NCBI RefSeq assembly: GCF_902459655.1
Contig: NZ_CABPSB010000002.1
Coordinates: forward strand, 1-64,000
DNA: 64,000 nt
Source of the DNA: Pandoraea anhela
Lineage (GTDB): Bacteria; Pseudomonadota; Gammaproteobacteria; Burkholderiales; Burkholderiaceae
Direction of reading: 5' to 3'
Shown piece by piece: positions 28,233 to 37,683 of the stretch (its first letter is position 1; the number at the start of each line of letters is the position of its first letter). The notes beneath the pieces are model-generated. The model saw only the letters and a program-made list of their open reading frames with translations. It searched no databases and was not told where the DNA came from. Position numbers and translations under genes: made by a program.

Positions 28233-28862
28233 TCAATGACGCCACGCGTCAACCACGATCTGTTTCAGCAGAGGCAACAACCCGTGGAAAAAGTGTTCGC
28301 CACCGGGGATGACTACGACGGGCAAGGTTTGCGGACGCGCCCAGTCGAGCACCGATTGCAGCGGCACCGTCTCGTCTTGCTCGCCATGGATGACGAGCGT
28401 GTCGGCCGGCACCGTAGCCACGTCCCAATTGCTCGCGGCGGTGCCGACGAACACGAGGCGCTGCGCAGGCGTGCCGGCGGCTTCCAGTGTCTTGGCGACG
28501 TGCGAGAGCACGAACGTGCCGAACGAAAATCCCGCAAGCGCGAGCGGCAGGCTTTCCCAGCCCGGCTGCCGACGCATCCAGGCGATGACGGCGAGCAGGT
28601 CGTCGCGCTCGCCGATGCCCTTGTCGTGCTCGCCTTCGGTCTTGCCCACGCCACGGAAATTCGGACGCACGACGGCGTAACCGAGCTGGACGAAGGCGCG
28701 TGCGAGCGTTTGCGCCACCTTGTTGTCGAGCGAGCCACCGAACAGCGGATGCGGATGTGCGACGAGCGTGATACCGCGCGGCGCGCCTGCGGGCCGGTCG
28801 ATGGCGATTTCGATGGCGCCGACCGGGCCGTCGATGGTGAAGCGTTCAGTCTGAGCGTTCAT
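28233..28862 (-). CDS. Alpha/beta-hydrolase (dienelactone-hydrolase-like fold)
   Basis: The 209-residue protein reads TLVAHPHPLFGGSLDNKV near the start, then the nucleophile elbow LAGFSFGTFVLS and a C-terminal IPGGEHFFHG with the catalytic His. Asp in VIHGEQDETVPL completes the triad. This is the small CocE/YpfH-like hydrolase type seen throughout Burkholderiales; the substrate is unknown. ATG 28860-28862 is preferred over a start 27 bases upstream. It overlaps no neighbour and precedes the carboxypeptidase gene by about 260 bp. Confidence 0.85.
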   Translation of the reverse strand: MNAQTERFTIDGPVGAIEIAIDRPAGAPRGITLVAHPHPLFGGSLDNKVAQTLARAFVQLGYAVVRPNFRGVGKTEGEHDKGIGERDDLLAVIAWMRRQPGWESLPLALAGFSFGTFVLSHVAKTLEAAGTPAQRLVFVGTAASNWDVATVPADTLVIHGEQDETVPLQSVLDWARPQTLPVVVIPGGEHFFHGLLPLLKQIVVDAWRH

Positions 28863-28965
28863 GTGCGATGTTAGGCTGAAGTGCCGCAAGCATGCGATTC
28901 GGGCGATCGCGCCCGGACGCCACGCGCGGCCGACGAAAAATCGTGGGACCGTTGCGCCGACCCGA

Positions 28966-29295
28966 TCAGTCGATCAGCAGACGCTCGACGATCTCGCCTT
29001 GCGCCAGATGCTTCTCGACGATCTCGTCGATGTCGGTCTCGTCGACATAGGTGTACCAGGTCCCTTCGGGATAGATCACGACGACCGGCCCCTGTTCGCA
29101 CCGATCGAGGCATCCGGCCTTGTTCACGCGAACCTTGCCGGGACCGGCGAGACCGAGTTCCTTGACCTTTTTCTTGGCGTATTCCTGCATCGACTGCGCA
29201 TTGCAGTTGGCGCACGAGGGACGCTCGGCACCGGCTTCGCGCTGGTTGAGGCAGAAAAAAACGTGATGCTTGTAGTACTGCGACGGGGTAGCCAT
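28966..29295 (-). CDS. Thioredoxin-like [2Fe-2S] ferredoxin
   Basis: The 109-residue protein has the Shethna-type arrangement of cluster cysteines: FFCLNQREAG at the front, CANCNA, then KAGCLDRCEQGPVVVIYPEG. This fold holds a [2Fe-2S] cluster in a thioredoxin-like frame and carries electrons; the partner is unknown. The same type of gene often follows small hydrolase genes in betaproteobacteria, as it does here with the alpha/beta-hydrolase 103 bp downstream on the same strand. Confidence 0.9.
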   Translation of the reverse strand: MATPSQYYKHHVFFCLNQREAGAERPSCANCNAQSMQEYAKKKVKELGLAGPGKVRVNKAGCLDRCEQGPVVVIYPEGTWYTYVDETDIDEIVEKHLAQGEIVERLLID

Positions 29296-29486
29296 GTCGG
29301 TGTTTTATGGGGGATTTGGCAGCCGAAAGCCCGGCTTCGGGCGTGTTGCGAGCCATTCTAACCGACCTGCCCCGCCATTGCGGGCGCGCCCGATGGCCGG
29401 GCGAGGGCATCGGGCGACGCGGATGCCAAAACACGGATTCCGGGACGCCGAACGTGAGAACGTGAAGCTCCGGAACGCGCGGAAGT

Positions 29487-31028
29487 TCAGCGCAGACGCC
29501 GCTGCACCGCCATGAACACGGCACAGAAGGCCGCAAGGCAGGCGAACCCGAAGAACACGTTGACACACGAGAGCACCAGCGCCTGCTGCGAGGCGAGGCT
29601 GCCCACCCACGCCGACGCCATATGTGCCGCCGTCACCGGATCGACACTTGCCGAGAACGCCTGCTGCGCCTGCGAAACCGCTGCGTTGTAGGCCGGGTTG
29701 AGCGGCGTCATCGCGGGCGTGAGTTGATGCATGAACACCGCCTGACGGTCCTGCATCAGCACGGCCATGACCGACACCGACATCGAACTCACCAACTGAC
29801 GCACAATGTTCTTCGTCTGATAGCCATGCTGGAAGACATACTCGTCCATACCGCGAAATGTCAGCTCAGCGATGGGAATCATGGCGAACACGCCGCCGAG
29901 ACCGCTAAGCACCATCGGCAAAATCAGCCACCCGCTCGACACGCCCTGATAGCTTTGCGAGAGCAGGAACGCATAGCCGAGCAGGCACAGATACCCGAGC
30001 AATACGAACGGCTTGAGCTGCACGAACTTCGGGCGCGCCAGCGTGTACGCCACGGCGACCCCCAGACTCGTCACCGACGCGACGGCTTGCAGATAGCCCG
30101 TGTGCTCGACGCTCCAGTGCAACCCTTGCTGCATGTAGATCGGGAACAGATACGACGTCGAGTACGAGAAGAAGTAGTACACGGCATACCCGCCCAGCCC
30201 GAGGACATACACGGGATTGCGCACCAGCACGCGAAAGTCGATCAGCGGCTTGTGATGCGAGTATTGATGCCACATGTAGCCGATTGCGCACACCGCGCCG
30301 ACCAGACACAGTTCTAGCAGATGCAGCGGATTCGAGAAGAAGTCGAAACGCGAGCGCTGCATCATCACTTCGACGATCAGCACACCGGCGGCGAAAAACA
30401 CGATGCCGCGCATCTCGAACTCACCTTCGTCTTGCAGCCGTTCGCGAAAATCCGGGATGAACAACCAGGACGCCAACGCCCCCGCCAGCGCGATCGGCAC
30501 GACCGTGAAAAACACCGACGACCACAGGAAGTGATCGACGAGATAGCTCGCGAGCAAGGGCGCCGATATCTGAGCGCCGAAGAAGCCATAGGTGAAGAAA
30601 AGCAGCGCACGCAGCCGCAGTTCGGGTGCAAAGCACAGGTTGATGAGGATGCGGCTCGCCGTGAACAGCGAGCCGGCGCCCAGCCCGAGCACGAAACGCG
30701 CCACAGCGAGTTGCGTCGGGTTATGCGCCATCCCGCACAGCCATGCACCGAACGCCATGAGCGTGAGGGCGCCGGCGAGGAACATGCGATAGCCCAGGCG
30801 CGAGGCCAGCCAGCGTTGCTTGAGGATGACGAGAATGCCGGCGACGGCATACAGCGTGGAGACGAACGCGTACTCTTCCGGCGCGGCGCCGACACCGCCC
30901 GCGATATGCGACGACGCGAACACGAACATGCCGTTCTCCAGCATTTCGATGCCCGTGGCCGCCGCGATCACGGCCATCAGCACACGCTGCCGCGTCTTGT
31001 GCGCAAACGCCAATCCCCAGGTGCTCAT
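29487..31028 (-). CDS. MFS transporter, DHA2/EmrB type
   Basis: The 513-residue protein has 14 predicted membrane segments. It begins with LMAVIAAATGIEMLENGMFV and carries the motif-A-like loop KQRWLASRLGYRMF and motif-C-like FVLGLGAGSLFTASR. Such proton-driven pumps usually expel drugs or organic compounds. ATG 31026-31028 has GGGAG six bases upstream; a TTG 12 bases further up is less likely. No membrane-fusion protein gene is adjacent. A hairpin lies 18 bp upstream of the start. Confidence 0.85.
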   Translation of the reverse strand: MSTWGLAFAHKTRQRVLMAVIAAATGIEMLENGMFVFASSHIAGGVGAAPEEYAFVSTLYAVAGILVILKQRWLASRLGYRMFLAGALTLMAFGAWLCGMAHNPTQLAVARFVLGLGAGSLFTASRILINLCFAPELRLRALLFFTYGFFGAQISAPLLASYLVDHFLWSSVFFTVVPIALAGALASWLFIPDFRERLQDEGEFEMRGIVFFAAGVLIVEVMMQRSRFDFFSNPLHLLELCLVGAVCAIGYMWHQYSHHKPLIDFRVLVRNPVYVLGLGGYAVYYFFSYSTSYLFPIYMQQGLHWSVEHTGYLQAVASVTSLGVAVAYTLARPKFVQLKPFVLLGYLCLLGYAFLLSQSYQGVSSGWLILPMVLSGLGGVFAMIPIAELTFRGMDEYVFQHGYQTKNIVRQLVSSMSVSVMAVLMQDRQAVFMHQLTPAMTPLNPAYNAAVSQAQQAFSASVDPVTAAHMASAWVGSLASQQALVLSCVNVFFGFACLAAFCAVFMAVQRRLR

Positions 31029-31045
31029 CTTTTCTCCCAATGAAA

Positions 31046-31079
31046 ACCGCCCGGGATCTGCCTGTCGATGCCGGGCGGT
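31046..31079 (-). terminator. Hairpin with T-run between VanZ and MFS genes
   Basis: ACCGCCCGG/CCGGGCGGT with a 16-base loop is followed by TTTTC on the minus strand. It could terminate the VanZ transcript or act as an attenuator, because it stands just before the MFS start. Confidence 0.5.
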
Positions 31080-31290
31080 CGCGGCACACCAAGTATCAGC
31101 GTGCCTTACATGAGAGTTTAGAATTTGCGCGCCGTCTCACCAATGGGCCGACGGCCAATACGCTATTGCCAAATTGGCAACAATGAGACGATCATTTCGC
31201 CCGAAGATCCATGCCTGACGGGCCTGAGCGGGAATTCTGCGCATAAGGGCGCCATCCACGACCGGCCGACATCGCAACATCGCGCGAAGG

Positions 31291-32463
31291 TCAGTTCTGC
31301 TTGCCCACGCTGCGCGCGGGGCCGCGATGGCTCGGATCGAACATCGCGAGCAGATAGATCAGCACGACGTACGGCCACGTCCACGCGAGCCAGCGCGCCA
31401 GCACGTTGAAGTGGACATATTGCCCCTGCCGCCATGACTGGAGCGCTGCCTCGTAATACGGATTCGCGGGCAGGACATTGACGAAGACGAGCAGCACGAC
31501 AAGCGCTGCCAACGCCACGGCCCCTCGCAGCGCACGAGGCCCTCGCCCGGCCACGACGAGCACGATTGCGCCGATGACCAGTCCGTAGATCGCCCCGGCC
31601 GTCACCCAGTCGAACGCCTGCGCCGGCGAGAACTGCCACGCAGAGGCGATCGCCTTGATCGCGAAGGCGCTGACGAACATCGCGCACAGCAAAGGCACAC
31701 GCGGCGCCGATCGACGCATCGCCAGCGTGGCGAGCATGCCGGCCAGAATCGTGCCGCTGGCCGTCACGACCGTCTCCCACAACGCATGGCTGGCGACGGC
31801 ATCGAGATCCGACAGATAGTCCTGTAACTGTCCGAGTTTCGGCACCCAGTCGAGCACCAGATCCGTGACGTCAGGGTCCTGCCAAAGCCAGATCTGACGC
31901 ACGAGATCCCCATCGCCGAAGAGGAATTGCTGCGGATATGCCTGCGCCCAAGGCCACAGGGCCAGCAATACCAGCAGCACGCTCGCATGACGCTCGAACC
32001 ACGCGAAGCGCAAATGCCGGAGCCACCCGCGATCGAGCAGCGGACTGGTGAGCGGCACGGCAATCGCTCCGCCGATGAGCGCGCCGAGCGCATTCGTCGC
32101 GAGATCGACATTCGATGCGACGCGCGTGGGCAAGTACGTCTGCAACGCTTCCATCCCGCACGACAGCAATGTGCCGAGAACGAACGCGGCGAGCACGGCC
32201 CGTGTCCCCCGCCAGGCCGGATGCAGCGCCAGTACGGTCAGCATGCCCAGCGGTATGTAGCCCAGTACATTGGTGACGACATCGAACGTCGTCATCCAAC
32301 GCGGGAGCGGCGCGAACAGATAATCGAACGGCCCGACCGCCGCGCGCTGGAACTCGAACGGGTAGAGACTGGCATAAGCGACCAGCAGAATCAGGCACAG
32401 CAATGCCTGACGCGTAAGGGGAGAAGCGCGTCGTTGCCAGGGTTTGATGTCCTGCTCGGGCAT
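31291..32463 (-). CDS. VanZ-family membrane protein
   Basis: The 390-residue protein has the VanZ-like N-terminal half, with YPFEFQR, DVVTNVLGYIPLGML, SCGMEALQTYLPTR and NVDLATNALGALIGG, and further membrane segments in the C-terminal half, giving about nine in all. VanZ proteins can confer low-level teicoplanin resistance in Gram-positive bacteria; in Gram-negative bacteria the role is unknown. It follows the MCE operon lipoprotein gene by 15 bp on the same strand, so it may be the last gene of that operon. Confidence 0.8.
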   Translation of the reverse strand: MPEQDIKPWQRRASPLTRQALLCLILLVAYASLYPFEFQRAAVGPFDYLFAPLPRWMTTFDVVTNVLGYIPLGMLTVLALHPAWRGTRAVLAAFVLGTLLSCGMEALQTYLPTRVASNVDLATNALGALIGGAIAVPLTSPLLDRGWLRHLRFAWFERHASVLLVLLALWPWAQAYPQQFLFGDGDLVRQIWLWQDPDVTDLVLDWVPKLGQLQDYLSDLDAVASHALWETVVTASGTILAGMLATLAMRRSAPRVPLLCAMFVSAFAIKAIASAWQFSPAQAFDWVTAGAIYGLVIGAIVLVVAGRGPRALRGAVALAALVVLLVFVNVLPANPYYEAALQSWRQGQYVHFNVLARWLAWTWPYVVLIYLLAMFDPSHRGPARSVGKQN

Positions 32464-32478
32464 CGGCGAGACGACCTG

Positions 32479-33429
32479 CTATCGCGCCGATGCCGCCGAT
32501 GCGGCAGGCAACGCACGCGATTGCGCCGGTGCGCGAGTCGTGGCGGACGGTGACGGCACGCGTCCCGCCAGCCACTGGATCAGTTGGGTCTGCACCGCGT
32601 CGCTGGCGGCGGCGAGCGCCTTTGCGCCGCCCGCAGCGTCGAGCGTGGCGGCAGGCGCCTGCGCTCGCAAGGTGGTCTGCGCGAGCAGCTTCGGTCCGTC
32701 GAACAACGTCGCGCGCACCTGCACCACGCCATGGCTCGCCGACGTGCTGTCGAAGTACTGGGCAAACTCTTCGATCTCGACGCGCAGCGCAGGCGCTGCC
32801 GCCGGATCGCCCGCCGCGAGCACCGCCCGGTCCACGGACAACGCCGCCCGCAGACGATCCCCGAACAACCTTGCAGGCGACGCCAGCCAGCGGCTGTTCG
32901 CATAGACGCGCGCCTGATCGCCTTCGCTGGCCGGCAGGCGGTAATAGATCATGTCGGAGTCGAGCCAGCTAGGCGCGTTGACCACGACCTTGAGCGGCGA
33001 CTGGTGCGGTACTCCGGCGGCAGCGACTCCGGATGCCGGTGCTGCAGACCCTTTCATGACACCTGGGGCGCTTGGGGCGCTGGGGGCGCTTGCGTTGTCC
33101 GCTGCGGCGAGCGCGGCGGCAGGAATGACCGGCGGTCCGAGATCGAAGCGAGCCAGCGAACCGGACGGCGCAGGCGCCGCACACCCGGCCACCAGGGCAG
33201 CCGCCCCGAGCGCCACACCCAGCGTCGCGGCCAGACGCGTGCCCAAGGTGCTCGCACCGTCCACCGAACGTCCCGCGCGGCGCAAGGCCATCGCGAAGCC
33301 GCGGTTGTTGTCGCGGGCGCCACGCATTGCCTTCGCCGTCTCTGTCATCTGCGTCACTGGTATCACCTCGCCCCGTCCGGTCGGTTCCGTCATCTCGCTC
33401 TCCCGTTGCATGCCGCTATCGCGCCTCAC
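32479..33429 (-). CDS. ABC-type transport auxiliary lipoprotein of the MCE system
   Basis: The protein (316 residues from the longest start) contains a lipobox ALVAGCAAP and a PqiC/LptE-like auxiliary domain, for example VVVNAPSWLDSDMIYYRLP and VEIEEFAQYFDSTSASHG. Such outer-membrane lipoproteins pair with MCE proteins to move lipids across the periplasm. The start is uncertain: GTG 33427-33429 overlaps the MCE stop as GTGA, but internal ATG codons at 33411 and 33393 would shorten the long segment before the lipobox. It is the fourth gene of the operon that begins at 36485. An Ala/Ser/Pro linker precedes the folded part. Confidence 0.85.
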   Translation of the reverse strand: MRRDSGMQRESEMTEPTGRGEVIPVTQMTETAKAMRGARDNNRGFAMALRRAGRSVDGASTLGTRLAATLGVALGAAALVAGCAAPAPSGSLARFDLGPPVIPAAALAAADNASAPSAPSAPGVMKGSAAPASGVAAAGVPHQSPLKVVVNAPSWLDSDMIYYRLPASEGDQARVYANSRWLASPARLFGDRLRAALSVDRAVLAAGDPAAAPALRVEIEEFAQYFDSTSASHGVVQVRATLFDGPKLLAQTTLRAQAPAATLDAAGGAKALAAASDAVQTQLIQWLAGRVPSPSATTRAPAQSRALPAASAASAR

Positions 33430-34394
33430 TGCGCCGCCCCGCGTGTGCCGTTCGGCCAGGCAAATCCGGCCTCACCCGGTCCCGGCGGCGGGGGCGACGT
33501 GCCGAACAGCAGCGCGCGCGGATTGCGGTTGATCGTCTCTGCCGCCTGCCCCACGGCCTGCGACGTGAACCGCAGATCATCGGAGAGCCGGTTCAGACGC
33601 GGCAACGCTTCCTGTTGCAGCGAGCCTTCGAACGTCTGCATCGTGCCCTGGAACGCCGCGAGGCTCGACGCCGCCTGATCCGCCGCACGTCCCACACTGT
33701 CGAGATTGCGCACGAGCGGCCCTTGCGGGTCGGTCAACTGGTTCGTGAGCCGGTTGGCTCCCGAAAGCGTGCCGTTCAATTCACGCACGGTCTCGGGCAA
33801 CTGCTTCGTCACCGGTTCGAGCTGTGTCGCAACGCGATTCACGCTCTGCGCCGCGGCCTTCACACTGTTGATCGAATCGAGAATGGCCTGACGATTCTCC
33901 GGCGCGAGCAGCTTGTTGACCGACGACGTCACCTCTTCGAGTTGATGCACGAGGTTGTTCCCCCGCCGCTGTAGCTCATCGACGAAGCTCGGTCGCAAAC
34001 GCAACTGCGCGACCTGCGTCGGCGACGACGGCAACAACGTCCGGTCGTGTCCATCGTCGTCGAGTTGCACGAACGCGAGCCCGGTCACGCCCTGATAGCT
34101 CAGCGTGGCGAACGTCGATCGGGTCATCGGCGTGCCTTCGTTCACGAGAATGCGAATGAGGATTTGCCCCGGTTTGCGCGGATCGAACTTGATCGACTCC
34201 ACCTTGCCCACACTCAGGCCGCGATACCTGACGGCGGACTCCGGGTTGAGACCGGTCACGTTGGTGCCGGACACCAGGTCATACGGCACGCGCACGCGGT
34301 TATCGCGATTGAACCAGTACACCGCCGCGGCGACCGCCGCGAGCAACACCAGCGTGAAGAGGCCCGCCATGAAAGCGTGCGATTTATTTTCCAT
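33426..34394 (-). CDS. MCE/MlaD-type lipid-transport protein
   Basis: The 322-residue protein has one N-terminal membrane anchor (AFMAGLFTLVLLAAVAAAVYW) followed by one MCE domain (VRVPYDLVSGTNVTGLNPESAV, longer run omitted after VRYRGLSVG). A long helical C-terminal region (NLVHQLEEVTSSVNKLLAPEN) is typical. It forms a periplasmic ring that passes phospholipids between membranes, driven by the adjacent ATPase and permease. Its start overlaps the ATPase gene by 11 bases and its stop overlaps the lipoprotein gene, which shows tight coupling. Confidence 0.93.
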   Translation of the reverse strand: MENKSHAFMAGLFTLVLLAAVAAAVYWFNRDNRVRVPYDLVSGTNVTGLNPESAVRYRGLSVGKVESIKFDPRKPGQILIRILVNEGTPMTRSTFATLSYQGVTGLAFVQLDDDGHDRTLLPSSPTQVAQLRLRPSFVDELQRRGNNLVHQLEEVTSSVNKLLAPENRQAILDSINSVKAAAQSVNRVATQLEPVTKQLPETVRELNGTLSGANRLTNQLTDPQGPLVRNLDSVGRAADQAASSLAAFQGTMQTFEGSLQQEALPRLNRLSDDLRFTSQAVGQAAETINRNPRALLFGTSPPPPGPGEAGFAWPNGTRGAAQ

Positions 34395-35322
34395 CGTCGA
34401 GTAACTCCGAAATCTTGGCGCGCCGTGCCGCAGGCAAAGCCAGCAACGCGCGTCTACCGCGCTCACCGAGGAAGAAACTGTGAATAAACGGGTGATCCAC
34501 GCACACCACGTCTTCGACCGGTGCATTGACGAGCACCTTGCGATCGGCCAGCACGGCAACGCGCGTGGCGAGCATCATCACCGTATCGAGATCGTGCGTG
34601 ACCATCACCACGGTCAGCCCCAGCGAGCGATGCAGGCCACGAATCATATCGACGAATTCGTCGGAGGCCTGCGGATCGAGACCGGCGGTCGGCTCGTCGA
34701 GAAAGAGCAGTTCGGGTTCCAGCGCAATGGCCCGCGCGATACCCACGCGCTTGATCATCCCGCCCGACAACTCGGATGGCATGCGATTGGCCATCCGCCC
34801 CGACAATCCGACCATCTCGAGCTTGTACATCACGACATCGCGAATCAAATCCTCGGACAGCGTATGCAATTCGCGCAGCGGTTGCGCAATGTTGTCGAAC
34901 ACCGTCATCGCGGAGAACAGCGCGCCGCGCTGGAACAGCATGCCCGATCGGCGGCGCAGCAAGTGCGCGGTGCGCCGGTCGATCATCGTGATGTCGTGAC
35001 CGAAAATGCTGACATGACCGCTCGTCGGCGCTTCCAGGCCGATGATCTGCCGGATCAGTGTCGTCTTCCCCGAGCCCGAGCCGCCGACGAGCGCAATGAT
35101 CTCGCTCTGGCGCACGGTCAGATCCAGATGCTCGTGGATGGTGTGCGTACCGTACCGTTTGGTGAGGTCGCGCACCTCGATCACCGGTTGCGCCTCGCCC
35201 GGCAGCGTAGAGGACACCGGCGGACATCCGGCCGGCGCCCCGGACAGCAAGTCGCTTCCGGGCGAAGACGCAGGCGGCGTTCCGAGGGATTTGGAGGCAT
35301 CCCGCACAATGGCGTCGCTCAT
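34384..35322 (-). CDS. MlaF-type ABC transporter ATPase
   Basis: This 312-residue ATPase has Walker A GGSGSGKTT, the characteristic GMLFQRGALFSAMTVFDN Q-loop region of MlaF proteins, signature LSGGMIKRVGIARAIA, Walker B LLFLDEPTAGLDP and MVTHDLD. About 45 residues of Pro/Ser-rich sequence precede the usual start, so the N terminus is longer than in MlaF. It energises lipid movement with the permease and the MCE protein. Its ATG shares one base with the permease stop (TGATG). Confidence 0.93.
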   Translation of the reverse strand: MSDAIVRDASKSLGTPPASSPGSDLLSGAPAGCPPVSSTLPGEAQPVIEVRDLTKRYGTHTIHEHLDLTVRQSEIIALVGGSGSGKTTLIRQIIGLEAPTSGHVSIFGHDITMIDRRTAHLLRRRSGMLFQRGALFSAMTVFDNIAQPLRELHTLSEDLIRDVVMYKLEMVGLSGRMANRMPSELSGGMIKRVGIARAIALEPELLFLDEPTAGLDPQASDEFVDMIRGLHRSLGLTVVMVTHDLDTVMMLATRVAVLADRKVLVNAPVEDVVCVDHPFIHSFFLGERGRRALLALPAARRAKISELLDDGK

Positions 35323-36485
35323 CAGCCGATCCCCACATTGCGGAACAGAATCGCAAACACGGCGTCCGCCAGAATCACGACCGTAATCGATGTCACCACG
35401 GACTGCGTGGTGCCTTCGCCGAGACTCTGCGTATTGGGTTTGACGCGCATGCCGAAATGACAGGCCACGAGCGCGATCAGCATGCCGAAGACGACGCCCT
35501 TGCCCAGACCGATCCACAGATTCGCGATGCGCACGGCGTTAGGCAGCGTCGTGAAGAAGTAGTGCAAGCCGATGCCAAGTTCGTATTTCGCCGCCAGTGC
35601 GCCGCCGAGCAACGCGACGATGTTCGTCCACATGACGAGCAGCGGCATCGCGATCGCCAGCGCAATGACCTTCGGCAACACGAGCCGCAGCCCGTGCGGG
35701 ATATCCATCACGCGCATCGCGTCGAGCTCTTCGGTCACGCGCATCACGCCCAGTTGCGCAGTGATCGCCGACCCCGAGCGTCCGGCCACGAGAATCGCGG
35801 AGAGCACCGGCCCCAGTTCGCGAATCACGGAAAGCCCGAGAATGTTCACGATGAACGTGCTCGCCCCATATAGCTTCAACTGCTGGGCGGACAGATAGGA
35901 CAGCACGATGCCGATCAGGAACGCCACCATCGCCGTGATGCCGAGCGCTTTGGCGCCGGCGCTGTATATGTTCGCGGACATTTCCAGCCACGGCGCCCGC
36001 GACGGATGGCGCACGATCCGGCCGAGGTCGATGACAAAGCGACCGAACATCGTGATGCCGTCGCGCAAATGCTCGCCCAGCGTAAACAGCGAGTTGCCCA
36101 GACGGCTGATCGGATCGATGCGGCGCGCCGGCACCGGGCTCTGGCGCGTGCGGTCGAATTCCGCAAGGTGATCGAACAGCGCCCGCTGGGTCGGTGTGAG
36201 CGCGACGCGTTCGGGGTACCGACGTTGCCAGTACCGCCACAACGCCTGCGCCCCCACGTGATCGAGCCGCTCTACGCAGGTGAGGTCCCACGCAAGCTCG
36301 CCGCGCGGCAGCGCGCGGACCAGCCCCAGCAGCGTCTTCTTGCGTTGCGAGAGCGCCAGCGCCGTCCACAGGCCGCGCAGCATGACCACAGGGCCTTGCG
36401 CCGAGGTGGTCAGCTCGAGAGTGGGCACGGCATCGAGGTTCAAAACGGTGGTTCTCCTGACAACAAACCCGCCGGAATCCGGCAT
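35322..36485 (-). CDS. MlaE-type permease with N-terminal STAS-like domain
   Basis: The 387-residue protein has two parts. Residues about 15-125 form a STAS-like domain (VERLDHVGAQALWRYW), the role usually filled by separate MlaB. The rest is an MlaE permease with LGITAMVAFLIGIVLSYLSAQ, IRELGPVLSAILVAGRSGSA and the coupling sequence ELDAMRVMD. It forms the inner-membrane channel for lipid transport. ATG 36485 is my choice, but a TTG at 36441-36443 with AGGAG about ten bases upstream would remove 14 residues and is a real alternative. It is the first gene of the operon. Confidence 0.9.
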   Translation of the reverse strand: MPDSGGFVVRRTTVLNLDAVPTLELTTSAQGPVVMLRGLWTALALSQRKKTLLGLVRALPRGELAWDLTCVERLDHVGAQALWRYWQRRYPERVALTPTQRALFDHLAEFDRTRQSPVPARRIDPISRLGNSLFTLGEHLRDGITMFGRFVIDLGRIVRHPSRAPWLEMSANIYSAGAKALGITAMVAFLIGIVLSYLSAQQLKLYGASTFIVNILGLSVIRELGPVLSAILVAGRSGSAITAQLGVMRVTEELDAMRVMDIPHGLRLVLPKVIALAIAMPLLVMWTNIVALLGGALAAKYELGIGLHYFFTTLPNAVRIANLWIGLGKGVVFGMLIALVACHFGMRVKPNTQSLGEGTTQSVVTSITVVILADAVFAILFRNVGIG

Positions 36486-36659
36486 GAATCCATACAAGAC
36501 GCATGGCAAAACGCGGTCATTGTACGGTACAGGCGCGACCCGGCTATTACAACCCGGCGCAGACCGAAAACCTACCGGAATTGTCCGACACACGGCTCAG
36601 ATAATGCCGAAATACAAGGCGAGACGCGGGACAGCGCGGCGCAGGATCGACCTCGCCGC

Positions 36660-36665
36660 TACAAT
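36660..36665 (+). promoter_or_regulatory. Candidate -10 box of birA
   Basis: TACAAT stands only 7 bp before the birA ATG, which would give a very short or leaderless transcript. No clear -35 is visible. Confidence 0.3.
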
Positions 36666-36672
36666 AGCAGCC

Positions 36673-37683
36673 ATGAATAACGCCGCACCTTTCCCGCCCG
36701 ACAACCCTCTCGCCACAACGGCTTCCGATACGTCGGGACGCCCAGCCGGCGCGGGCGTCCCGCCATTGACGGGCACGCCTGCACGTCGGCTCGACGGTGA
36801 TCGCGTACGGTCGCGTCTGGCCGCCGGCTGCCGTGGCTGGCAGATCGATGTCGTCGACACGACCGGCTCCACGAATCTCGACCTTCTCGCCCGCCTTCGT
36901 GAAGACGCCGCGTGTGCGCCCATCGTGCGCGCCGCGCTGCAACAGACGGCCGGACGCGGTCAGCGCGGCCGGGCTTGGCAGAGCTTGCCGGGCGACAGCC
37001 TCACCTTCTCGCTGGCCTACGTGATGCCCGGCGGTCCGGCAGAATTGGCCGGGCTGTCGCTGGCCACGGGCGTCGCTGTCGTCGAGGGCTTATCCGACCT
37101 GCCGTTGTCGGCGCCGCAAGCCCTCGGTCTCAAATGGCCCAACGACGTGCTGCTGCGCGGCGGCAAGCTCGCGGGCATTCTGATCGAGACGGTCCCCGCC
37201 GGACCGGGACGCATCGGCGTCGTGATCGGGATCGGCGTGAACCTGCGGCATGCAAGCGATGTGGCCACACGCATCGACGACGCCACGGCTGCGGGGGCCG
37301 ACACGAAGGCATCAGCGGCGCCCGCCGTGCCGGCTACTCCGCCAGCCGCCCTCGAAACGGTTCTCGTAGACCCGGACATGACATCCGTGCTCATCGCCCT
37401 GGTACAGCGGCTTGCCGCCATGCTGGCGCGCTTCGCAGAACAGCGATTCGGCGCGTTTCGCGAAGACTGGGAGGCGATGCATGCCTATGGCGGCGCGTCG
37501 ATCCGCGTGATCGAACATGGACGCGACGTGCTGCACGGGGTCGCGCTTGGCGTGGACTCGCAAGGCTGCCTGCGCATCGCGACCGACGAAGGCGAACGCA
37601 TCGTCGCTAGCGGAGAAGTGTCGGTGCGCTTACTGGACGCACCGCCGGCGCGCGGGACAGCCGGCGCGCAGGGAGTCCGCTAA
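36673..37683 (+). CDS. Biotin--protein ligase BirA (catalytic form without repressor domain)
   Basis: The 336-residue enzyme joins biotin to ATP and then to the biotin carboxyl carrier protein. The motifs are VDTTGSTNLDLL, QTAGRGQRGRAWQS (biotin and AMP loop) and LKWPNDVLL. The N-terminal winged helix of bifunctional BirA is absent; instead there are about 40 low-complexity residues. A long insert rich in Ala and Pro lies near residues 205-235. ATG 36673 is chosen since upstream frames overlap the permease gene on the other strand. Its stop overlaps the coaX start as TAATG. Confidence 0.92.
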   Translation: MNNAAPFPPDNPLATTASDTSGRPAGAGVPPLTGTPARRLDGDRVRSRLAAGCRGWQIDVVDTTGSTNLDLLARLREDAACAPIVRAALQQTAGRGQRGRAWQSLPGDSLTFSLAYVMPGGPAELAGLSLATGVAVVEGLSDLPLSAPQALGLKWPNDVLLRGGKLAGILIETVPAGPGRIGVVIGIGVNLRHASDVATRIDDATAAGADTKASAAPAVPATPPAALETVLVDPDMTSVLIALVQRLAAMLARFAEQRFGAFREDWEAMHAYGGASIRVIEHGRDVLHGVALGVDSQGCLRIATDEGERIVASGEVSVRLLDAPPARGTAGAQGVR

